Assembly: GCA_002298075.1 (NCBI GenBank)
Contig: DBLW01000139.1
Coordinates: 1 to 5,403 of the forward strand
Source: Bacteroidales bacterium UBA714
GTDB lineage: Bacteria; Bacteroidota; Bacteroidia; Bacteroidales; UBA932
DNA: 5,403 nucleotides
Direction: 5' to 3'
The position numbers and the translations under genes were made by a program. This document shows positions 1-4,424 of this stretch, one piece after another. The notes beneath the pieces were generated by a model, which was given only the letters and a program-made list of their open reading frames with translations, was not told where the DNA came from and did no database searches. Positions within the stretch are counted from its first letter, which is position 1. The number at the start of each line of letters is the position of its first letter.

Positions 1-7
1 GGGATTG

Positions 8-38
8 CAAAGGTACTGCAAATTTTTAATTCTGCAAA
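8..38 (-). promoter_or_regulatory. Bacteroidota-type promoter reading left, out of the window
   Basis: On the minus strand a -33 box TTTG (35-38) is followed after 19 nt by TACCTTTG (8-15), a perfect match to the Bacteroidota -7 consensus TAnnTTTG. Spacing and composition are typical. The site lies just downstream of the stop codon of the DUF2147 gene and points the same way, so it probably drives the next leftward gene, which lies outside the window. That gene is not visible, so the assignment is inferred from the motif alone. Confidence 0.6.
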
Positions 39-61
39 TGTTTTTGCAACTTTTTTTATTC

Positions 62-532
62 TTACTGCAATTTTTTCCAATACACCGACTGGGAAAAGCC
101 AAGCAGAGAGCCTTTTACGCGCAACAGGCCATCCGGACGAAAGTCGCATACCACGTTTGCCTTGATGCCTCTTGTGGGATCATAAATCTTCGCGTCGCCC
201 CATTTCTGCTTCTCGGCATTATATTTAAGACCGGTTACAATCACTATATTGTCACACTCAACATTACGCAGGGACTTGTCCGGATTCTTGTCATCCAGGC
301 GGACATTGCCTTTTTTGTCAAGCCGGTCCTGAACCCAGAATACCCTCACTGTATATGTGCCGTCATTTTCCTTGGTAATCCTGACCTTGCTGCATTCGCC
401 CTGATGGCTGACTTCATAGTCTCCGAGGATTCCGTCGGCAAAGGCATTGAGGCTGTCCTGAGCTGCGGACACGAAAGAAGAGACCGCAAAAAAGGCGAAC
501 AAAGCCGCCAAAAGTGATATGATTTTCTTCAT
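62..532 (-). CDS. Small secreted DUF2147-family protein
   Basis: 156 aa, no known enzymatic activity. Residues 1-23 are a signal peptide: MKK, a hydrophobic stretch, and a likely signal peptidase I site after VSA (23), so the mature protein of about 133 residues is probably periplasmic or secreted. The rest fits the DUF2147 pattern: an opening G-x-Y segment (37-39), a beta-rich middle with TYTVRVFW (59-66), DDKNPDKSLRN (80-90), the hallmark W-G-D-A-K-IYDP (111-119), and a closing LRVKGSLLGFSQSVYW (137-152). The family is described as small beta-structured exported proteins of unknown role. ATG at 530-532 is preferred over an in-frame TTG at 542-544, because it starts the signal peptide directly and TTG starts are rare. 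No Shine-Dalgarno is visible, as is common in Bacteroidota. The gene is transcribed alone, divergently from rpsP. No hairpin terminator is obvious after its stop. Confidence 0.85.
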   Translation of the reverse strand: MKKIISLLAALFAFFAVSSFVSAAQDSLNAFADGILGDYEVSHQGECSKVRITKENDGTYTVRVFWVQDRLDKKGNVRLDDKNPDKSLRNVECDNIVIVTGLKYNAEKQKWGDAKIYDPTRGIKANVVCDFRPDGLLRVKGSLLGFSQSVYWKKLQ

Positions 533-556
533 TATTAAAGACAATTAATGTGTGCG

Positions 557-588
557 GTTGCAAATATACGGATTATTTCATAATTTTG
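557..588 (+). promoter_or_regulatory. rpsP-rimM promoter (Bacteroidota -33/-7 type)
   Basis: GTTG (557-560) is followed after exactly 20 nt by TAATTTTG (581-588), which fits the Bacteroidota sigma consensus TTTG-N19-21-TAnnTTTG with one mismatch in the -33 box. Transcription would begin near 592-596, giving an rpsP leader of about 55 nt. This is the only good promoter candidate in front of this ribosomal protein gene. Confidence 0.6.
561..568 (-). promoter_or_regulatory. Putative -7 box for the DUF2147 gene
   Basis: The minus strand reads TATATTTG, matching TAnnTTTG, about 28 nt upstream of the ATG at 532. No convincing TTTG -33 box is found 19-21 nt further upstream, so the site is weaker than its plus-strand neighbour. 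It lies inside the spacer of the rpsP promoter, so the two divergent promoters would overlap physically. Confidence 0.4.
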
Positions 589-593
589 CATGA

Positions 594-612
594 TTTTCCT
601 CGAGCAGGAAAA
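594..612 (+). promoter_or_regulatory. Hairpin at the 5' end of the rpsP leader
   Basis: TTTTCCT (594-600) and AGGAAAA (606-612) form a perfect 7-bp stem with loop CGAGC. It falls at or next to the predicted start of the transcript. It may protect the 5' end or serve in control of S16 synthesis. No run of T follows it, so it is not a terminator. The function is inferred. Confidence 0.35.
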
Positions 613-634
613 ACATAGGTTATTTATTAAACAT

Positions 635-650
635 TTAAAACAGATTAACA
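635..650 (+). promoter_or_regulatory. A-rich translation leader of rpsP
   Basis: TTAAAACAGAT (635-645) lies 5 nt before the rpsP ATG, and no Shine-Dalgarno is present. The same 11-mer sits 6 nt before the ATG of the DUF4465 lipoprotein on the other strand (3226-3236). Bacteroidota ribosomes are known to depend little on Shine-Dalgarno pairing and to favour A-rich leaders, so this is a plausible initiation context. Confidence 0.45.
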
Positions 651-1220
651 ATGGCTGTTAAAATTCGTCTTCAGCGCCACGGAAAGAAGAATTTCGCATT
701 CTTCCACATTGTAGTGGCTGATTCACGCGCACCACGCGACGGTCGCTTCATCGAGCAGATCGGTTCTTACAACCCTAACACAAACCCTGCAACCATCGTC
801 CTCAATAGCGACAAGGCACTTGCATGGCTTAACGTAGGTGCACAACCGACCCTTACTGCAAAGCGTATCCTCTCTTATGAGGGTGTTCTTCTCAAGAAGC
901 ACCTTCAGGGCGGTGTCCTTAAGGGAGCTCTTACTCAGGAGCAGGCTGACAAGAAATTCGAGGCTTGGAAAGCTGAGAAGGACGCAAAGGTAAGCGCAAA
1001 GAAAGCTGGAATCGTTAAAGATGCTGACTCAAAGGCTAAGGCTGCTGCCGAGGCTGAGGCTAAGGTAAACCAGGAAAGGGCAGAGGCTCTTGCCAAGAAG
1101 AAGGCCGAGGCTGAGGAGGCTGCACGCGCAGCTGCAGAGGCTGCCGCAGCAGAGAAAGCAGCACAGGAAGCCGCTGCCGCAGCTGCAGAGGAGACACCAG
1201 CAGAAAACACTGAGGCCTAA
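651..1220 (+). CDS. rpsP: 30S ribosomal protein S16 (bS16) with long Ala/Lys/Glu C-terminal tail
   Basis: 189 aa. S16 binds 16S rRNA and is needed for assembly of the small subunit. Residues 1-82 are the conserved core: [13 protein letters not shown] at the start, then [19 protein letters not shown] (17-35), IGSYNPN (37-43) and a W-L-x-x-GAQPT segment (59-67). Many S16 proteins are only about 80-90 aa. Here a lysine-rich linker (about 83-128) leads to a tail (about 129-181) that is roughly half alanine with interspersed Glu and Lys, predicted to be one long helix or coiled coil, and a short acidic end. Extended S16 tails are known in Bacteroidota. The ATG is preceded by an A-rich leader without Shine-Dalgarno. 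rimM follows with no gap (TAA then ATG), so the two form an operon. The GCN-rich tail also creates long spurious open frames on the other strand. Confidence 0.97.
   Translation: MAVKIRLQRHGKKNFAFFHIVVADSRAPRDGRFIEQIGSYNPNTNPATIVLNSDKALAWLNVGAQPTLTAKRILSYEGVLLKKHLQGGVLKGALTQEQADKKFEAWKAEKDAKVSAKKAGIVKDADSKAKAAAEAEAKVNQERAEALAKKKAEAEEAARAAAEAAAAEKAAQEAAAAAAEETPAENTEA
1212..1215 (+). promoter_or_regulatory. Possible ribosome binding site of rimM inside the rpsP 3' end
   Basis: GAGG (1212-1215) lies 5 nt before the rimM ATG at 1221, within the last codons of rpsP. With the stop codon of rpsP touching the rimM start, translation of rimM may rely on ribosomes finishing rpsP. The match is short and could be chance. 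Confidence 0.35.
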
Positions 1221-1775
1221 ATGTCCAAGGCAGGTCATAACTTGCTGCAGATAGCCCAGGTGTTGAAATCAAACGGTACCGATGGGGAGCTCGTGATGGG
1301 CTTTCGTGAAATGGGACCGGAAGAAATCGACTTGAATGAACCGGTATTCATCATTTTTGATGGACTGCCGGTTCCTTTTTTTATCGAATCGCTTGTCCGG
1401 AGAGGCAGCAGAAAAGCCCTTGTTCACCTTACGGACATATGCACAAAAGAAGACGCCGAAGAACTCGTCGGCAAAGCAGTCCTTTCTGATGCGGACTCAC
1501 TTCCTCAGCCGGACCTTGAGACAGACGGATTCAAGGCTCTTATAGGATGGATTCTTCTTGCCCCTTCAGAGGGCAGCTTTGATGACAGTGAGGAAGAACT
1601 GGAAGTGGAGGAAATCGGTGAAATCACTGACTATATAGACATTCCGAACAATCCGTGCATCGAAGTTGACACAAAAAATGGAACGGCAATGATACCGTTC
1701 CACGAAGATTTAATTATTTCTGTAGATCCTGAAAATCAGGAAATCATAATGGCCATACCCGAGGGGCTCATTTAA
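1221..1775 (+). CDS. rimM: Ribosome maturation factor RimM
   Basis: 184 aa, the usual family length. RimM binds the head of the immature 30S subunit and ribosomal protein S19, and aids late 16S rRNA processing. The N-terminal barrel (about 7-90) shows the G-x-x-GEL element (19-24) that replaces the common GIRGEV, and the EDAEELVGK helix (77-85). The C-terminal PRC-barrel (about 104-184) shows IGEITDYIDIPNNPCIEV (132-149), the AMIPF strand (156-160) and IPEGLI at the end. An acidic stretch (119-131, many Glu/Asp) is inserted in the PRC region. It directly follows rpsP, a classic pairing (rpsP-rimM-trmD-rplS in Escherichia coli), but trmD and rplS are absent here and a convergent gene follows. 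Two terminator-like hairpins lie within its coding sequence: 1338-1382 on the plus strand and 1673-1702 on the minus strand. Its last 4 bases overlap the end of the convergent gene. Confidence 0.93.
   Translation: MSKAGHNLLQIAQVLKSNGTDGELVMGFREMGPEEIDLNEPVFIIFDGLPVPFFIESLVRRGSRKALVHLTDICTKEDAEELVGKAVLSDADSLPQPDLETDGFKALIGWILLAPSEGSFDDSEEELEVEEIGEITDYIDIPNNPCIEVDTKNGTAMIPFHEDLIISVDPENQEIIMAIPEGLI
1338..1382 (+). terminator. Intragenic terminator-like hairpin in the 5' half of rimM
   Basis: The arm 1338-1353 pairs with 1358-1374: 16 pairs including two U-G wobbles, one bulged C (1365) and loop TTTT (1354-1357). The base of the stem is GAACCGG / CCGGTTC. It is followed by one C and seven T (1376-1382). 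Both wobble pairs work only in plus-strand RNA, and the T-run lies only on the plus-strand downstream side, so it is oriented to stop rpsP-rimM transcription within rimM codons 40-54. Ribosomes translating rimM would disrupt it, so it may act as a partial, translation-sensitive terminator. The structure is seen directly; termination is inferred. Confidence 0.65.
1673..1702 (-). terminator. Intrinsic terminator of the DUF4465-DUF975 unit, located antisense inside rimM
   Basis: On the minus strand TGGAACGG (1702-1695) and CCGTTCCA (1686-1679) form a perfect 8-bp stem with an 8-nt loop, directly followed by six T (1678-1673). It lies 70 nt past the stop codon of the DUF975 gene and points the right way to end its transcript. 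It overlaps rimM codons 152-161, including the conserved IPF segment. On the plus strand no T-run follows the stem, so it is one-directional. Confidence 0.78.
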
Positions 1776-2422
1776 TATTCCCTCTTTACATCCTGATAGA
1801 AAGCCGCAAAGGAAGCCTCAGCATAAGGAACTAACCACAGAAGTCCGATGCCTAAGGTAAGGGCAGCAAGAATTACCCAACCTATAAAACTCAAATGCAG
1901 CCAGAACAGGTCAAATTTACGGCCTTTCATCATTTTGCAACTGAGATTGATGCACTGGTTGGCGCTAAGCTCGGGATGCTCCTTCAGAAGATAAGGCACC
2001 AAGGCATATGAATACCCCTTGATAATTCCGGGAATCAGGAGCAGCAAACTCCAAAGGAAAGTAAAGAATCCCGCGAGAAATATTCCCCAGACATTACGCC
2101 AGTAGCCTTTGAAAGCCCCCTTAAATGTCTTTTGAGTAAGGTCACTCTCCCCTCTTTCCATAAACTGAAGAAATGCATTGGAGAACCCGACACCAATAGG
2201 CCTCATAAGCAAAAGCATGCCAAGCCATGAAAAGGAAAGCAGAAGAAGCATAAGGAGAGGCTCCATCTTGATCAGGCCATACGCAACCAATTCAACGGTG
2301 TAATAAGGCAACATTACCGCCCATACTATGCCTATGAAAATGACACTTGCGAGAAGCGCCGGCGCCCAATTGCCTTTAAGCGAGGCCAATGCGGCATTCT
2401 TATATTCTTTGTTCGTTCTCAT
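1772..2422 (-). CDS. DUF975-family integral membrane protein
   Basis: 216 aa, no signal peptide. The function of the family is unknown. About five hydrophobic segments are visible: near 18-40, 55-88, 110-132, 170-187 and 187-206. The family signature is strong: LWSLLLLIPGIIKGYSYAL (123-141), then VPYLLKEHPELSANQCINLS (142-161), KMMKGRKFDLFWLHLSFIGW (163-182), LTLGIGLLWLVPYAEAS (188-204) and AAFYQDVK (206-213). The protein acts in the inner membrane. The start ATG at 2420-2422 has no Shine-Dalgarno. It lies 47 nt after the lipoprotein gene with no terminator between, so the two are probably one transcript. Its stop overlaps the rimM stop by 4 nt tail to tail, and the likely terminator lies inside rimM at 1673-1702. 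It could be called a putative small transporter or pore, but nothing in the sequence shows this. Confidence 0.88.
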   Translation of the reverse strand: MRTNKEYKNAALASLKGNWAPALLASVIFIGIVWAVMLPYYTVELVAYGLIKMEPLLMLLLLSFSWLGMLLLMRPIGVGFSNAFLQFMERGESDLTQKTFKGAFKGYWRNVWGIFLAGFFTFLWSLLLLIPGIIKGYSYALVPYLLKEHPELSANQCINLSCKMMKGRKFDLFWLHLSFIGWVILAALTLGIGLLWLVPYAEASFAAFYQDVKREY

Positions 2423-2469
2423 ACAATAAACTGTTAAGCCAAGAGCAGAGGGAAAAGGCCGGATATGAT

Positions 2470-3219
2470 TTATTTGGACGACAAAGCTATATTGGCGACA
2501 ACCTCATCCATGCAGAAATAGCCCGGCACCTCGGCCTTCGGAGAAATGACCTCAAAATTCACATGCTCAACCGCACCAAGCTTGGAAAGGTCAAAGCTTG
2601 TCCATGACGACACGATTGAATCTTTCTGTGAATTGAAATCAGCAAGTACAAATTCAGCCTCACCTGTCTTGGTTCCGCCGGAATACCCTGTAGCCTTAAG
2701 CAGAAGCTTGTCCCCGAGAGTGAAATGCTCCCTGACTTTCTGAGCCACAAGCGCGGTATTGTTCACCATACAAGAATTCATGCCGCACGTTCCGTAATAT
2801 GAATGCGTGAAAATCATGTCTTTCTCAGGCATCATATTATCGTCAGGATTATCATAGAACACCGCATATGTCTTGCTGTCATAAGCTCCGGCTGGTGCAT
2901 TCGCGCGCCATGTAGGGTCAAGTTCCACCTGGACACCCCCTTCAACAGGCGCAGGAAGCCCTTTCTGATATGACATCAGGAAACCGCCTTTGAACTGCTC
3001 GTCAACAACTTTGTATTTATACGCAAGCACAGTTCCTCCCCACGAGAAGCCGTCTCCTTTTTTATCGAAAAACAGGCTGTCCGCAGTGAAATATGACGTA
3101 TAGACTTCATTCGGATACTCAAAAGTCACCCTCAGTGTGTAAGACTCAGACCATCCGGTATTCTTGAAGCAGGAAACCGCCGATACCAGAATCGCTGCAA
3201 ATAAAAAAATACGTTTCAT
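2470..3219 (-). CDS. DUF4465 domain lipoprotein
   Basis: 249 aa. Residues 1-16 are a lipoprotein signal peptide (MKRIFLF, a hydrophobic core, AVSC lipobox) with lipidated Cys17. The next residues (FKNTGWSES) have no acidic cluster right after the Cys, so surface export of the Bacteroides kind is not indicated and an outer-membrane protein facing the periplasm is equally possible. The mature part is beta-rich and fits DUF4465: SLFFDKKGDGFSWGG (48-62), TYAVFYDN (117-124), VNNTALVAQKV (152-162), GDKLLLKATGYSGG (169-182), FVLADFNSQKDSIVSSW (190-206), DLSKLGAVEHVNFEV (210-224) and GYFCMDEVV (233-241). The family's role is not firmly known; it is seen in Bacteroidota cell-surface loci. Cys145, Cys150 and Cys236 could form disulfides. 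The ATG is preceded by the A-rich element also found before rpsP. The DUF975 gene follows 47 nt downstream. Confidence 0.82.
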   Translation of the reverse strand: MKRIFLFAAILVSAVSCFKNTGWSESYTLRVTFEYPNEVYTSYFTADSLFFDKKGDGFSWGGTVLAYKYKVVDEQFKGGFLMSYQKGLPAPVEGGVQVELDPTWRANAPAGAYDSKTYAVFYDNPDDNMMPEKDMIFTHSYYGTCGMNSCMVNNTALVAQKVREHFTLGDKLLLKATGYSGGTKTGEAEFVLADFNSQKDSIVSSWTSFDLSKLGAVEHVNFEVISPKAEVPGYFCMDEVVANIALSSK

Positions 3220-3225
3220 AATATT

Positions 3226-3236
3226 ATCTGTTTTAA
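3226..3236 (-). promoter_or_regulatory. A-rich translation leader of the DUF4465 gene
   Basis: The minus strand reads TTAAAACAGAT, 6 nt before the ATG at 3219, identical to the element 5 nt before rpsP. No Shine-Dalgarno is present. It is likely an A-rich initiation context of the Bacteroidota kind. Confidence 0.4.
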
Positions 3237-3244
3237 TGATTTCA

Positions 3245-3383
3245 TTTTAAATTATCCAGCTTCGGCAAAACCCCGTTTGATTTGCACTCCACCCTATGTT
3301 CAGGCATTCACATTTGGCTCCACCAGCACTCCACATCCGCAACTCCAATATGAACCTAATCGTTCATTTTATGCACAACGATT
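3245..3383 (-). ncRNA. Structured 5' leader of the DUF4465 gene, class unknown
   Basis: The predicted transcript starts near 3380, leaving an untranslated leader of about 160 nt. Read on the minus strand it holds: a perfect 7-bp stem AATCGTT (3383-3377) / AACGATT (3364-3358); a short TGAAC / GTTCA hairpin that uses the same bases and so excludes the first; a long imperfect stem between 3357-3345 and 3317-3302 (13 pairs in blocks of 3, 6 and 4 with small bulges); and GCAAA / TTTGC closer to the gene. One pair in the long stem is a G-U wobble only in minus-strand RNA, which favours the mRNA as the folded molecule. GTGGAGTGC occurs twice and GGAG four times. It matches no riboswitch consensus that I know. 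Calling it an RNA element is inference. Confidence 0.35.
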
Positions 3384-3384
3384 C

Positions 3385-3521
3385 TGCAAAGATAGTCAAA
3401 AACTGAGAGCAGACATCAAACTTGTTTGTAATCGATGAAGTCGCTGAAGCTAATGCGAAAGAATACTCGCCAAAGCCGAGGGCAGAAGCAAAATTTACAC
3501 AAAACCTCAAAACAAGTTGAC
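3385..3521. repeat. Probable dispersed Bacteroidales intergenic repeat
   Basis: The gap between dapF and the lipoprotein promoter has the look of a repeat unit. AACTTGTTT (3419-3427) recurs inverted as AAACAAGTT (3510-3518). GAGAGCAGA (3405-3413) recurs directly as GAGGGCAGA (3478-3486). CTCGCCAAAGCCGAG (3467-3481) is a near-palindrome. The left end is CTGCAAAGATAG, which contains a promoter -7 box on the minus strand. From memory, similar units that start with GCAAAGATAG are scattered between genes in Bacteroidales genomes, but I cannot verify copies here. No convincing protein is encoded. Together with the leader this accounts for the 317-bp gene-free stretch 3220-3536. Confidence 0.42.
3387..3420 (-). 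promoter_or_regulatory. Promoter of the DUF4465-DUF975 unit
   Basis: The minus strand carries TATCTTTG (3394-3387), a perfect -7 box, with TTTG (3420-3417) 22 nt upstream, slightly longer than the usual 19-21 nt spacing. It sits at the left end of the probable repeat at 3385-3521, so the promoter may have come with the repeat. Confidence 0.5.
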
Positions 3522-3536
3522 ATTTGCCATGAAAAA

Positions 3537-4424
3537 TCAAATCTCCAGGCGGACTTCGGCGACACGAACTGCCGGCCCAGTGAGCCACACATCCGAGAAG
3601 CAACCATCCTCATGCGGAATAAAATCAACCGAAAGAATGTCCCTCACCGCCTGAACACAATAAGCCACTCTTGCACCATCCGCAGAAACAGGCTGCCCCG
3701 CCGTCTCATCCGGAAGTCCCGCAGAAGCACTGCGCCCAGGAATCCCGTGCACATAAGCCGCAATGCACGAAGCCACTATGCCTGTCCCGCATGCAAAAGT
3801 CTCATCCTCAACACCTTTTTCATATGTCCGCACCACAAGACCTCCTTCTCCCAGGCATGCATAATTCACATTTGTCCCTATCGGAAGAAACTCCCGGGCA
3901 TATCTGATGACACGTCCCTCGCCCACAACGTCATATTCCGCAGCATCATCGGCAAAACGTACAAAATGCCGTGTACCCGTATCAAGGAAATATCCGTCAG
4001 ACGGCACCACGGCATCAGCAAGCGACTCATGCCGCACCACTCCGGAAACGTCCTTCATCCTTAGCCGGATAACCTTGCAGCGGCCGTCATCAGAGAGAAC
4101 CTGGGCAGTATGCATCCCGTCAGCAGCCTCAAAGTCAAATTCACTCCCGCAGGCAAGTCCCATATCCACAGCAAAAGCGACAATGCACCGTCCCCCGTTT
4201 CCGCACATCATCCCGCCGGAACCGTCCGCATTGTAATATTCCATCCGGAATGCGGCAGAACCAGATTTTCCGAGCAGCATAACCCCATCCGCACCTATGC
4301 CATAACGCCTGTCGCACATTGCGGATATATCCTCTGCAGAAAGCTCAATGGCACCGTCCAGATTGTCCGCAATCAGAAAATCATTACCTGCACCCTGATA
4401 TTTATAGAATGTCACCTTACGCAT
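3537..4424 (-). CDS. dapF: Diaminopimelate epimerase
   Basis: 295 aa, slightly longer than the usual 270-280. It converts LL-diaminopimelate to meso-diaminopimelate, used for lysine and for peptidoglycan cross-links, in the cytoplasm without cofactor. Both catalytic cysteines are present: Cys74 in MMCGNGGRC (72-80) and Cys212 in ETFACGTG (208-215). Substrate-binding motifs are visible: YQGAGNDF (9-16), YGIGADG (41-47), YYNADGS (63-69), PIGTNVNYA (181-189) and the R-x-YEKG run (199-204) before Glu208. An extra segment of about 25 residues (roughly 229-258, rich in Ala, Gly and Ser) precedes the last strands, and the family ending VWLTGPA (279-285) is intact. The ATG at 4422-4424 overlaps the end of the upstream aminotransferase gene by 13 nt and has a Shine-Dalgarno inside it, indicating translational coupling. 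No clear terminator follows the stop. Confidence 0.96.
   Translation of the reverse strand: MRKVTFYKYQGAGNDFLIADNLDGAIELSAEDISAMCDRRYGIGADGVMLLGKSGSAAFRMEYYNADGSGGMMCGNGGRCIVAFAVDMGLACGSEFDFEAADGMHTAQVLSDDGRCKVIRLRMKDVSGVVRHESLADAVVPSDGYFLDTGTRHFVRFADDAAEYDVVGEGRVIRYAREFLPIGTNVNYACLGEGGLVVRTYEKGVEDETFACGTGIVASCIAAYVHGIPGRSASAGLPDETAGQPVSADGARVAYCVQAVRDILSVDFIPHEDGCFSDVWLTGPAVRVAEVRLEI

Noticed and set aside
542..544. TTG start for the DUF2147 gene
   Set aside because: It adds only four residues ahead of a normal signal peptide beginning MKK at 532, and TTG is a rare start.
935..1210. Long open frames on the minus strand opposite the end of rpsP
   Set aside because: They arise because GCN/GAG-rich codons of the S16 tail give Ala/Ser/Cys runs with no stops on the other strand. 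There is no family signature and no promoter.
2482..2489. Minus-strand TAGCTTTG as an internal promoter for the DUF975 gene
   Set aside because: There is no -33 box at the right distance. A lone TAnnTTTG is expected a few times by chance in a window of this size, and it lies in coding sequence.
2577..2600. Inverted repeat CAAGCTT / AAGCTTG inside the lipoprotein gene
   Set aside because: There is no T-run on either side. It is explained by codons for a Leu-Ser-Lys-Leu stretch and the self-palindromic AAGCTT.
3042..3064. GAGA / TCTC followed by a T-run on the plus strand inside the lipoprotein gene
   Set aside because: The stem is only four pairs, and no plus-strand gene is present for it to terminate.
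3245..3383. Cobalamin riboswitch before the DUF4465 gene
   Set aside because: AACATAGGG and GAAGCTGG look superficially similar, but the GCCACTG box and the characteristic spacing are missing.
3364..3628. Minus-strand small open frames of 70-79 codons in the gap after dapF
   Set aside because: They overlap the end of dapF out of frame and run through the probable repeat. There is no recognisable domain and no initiation context.
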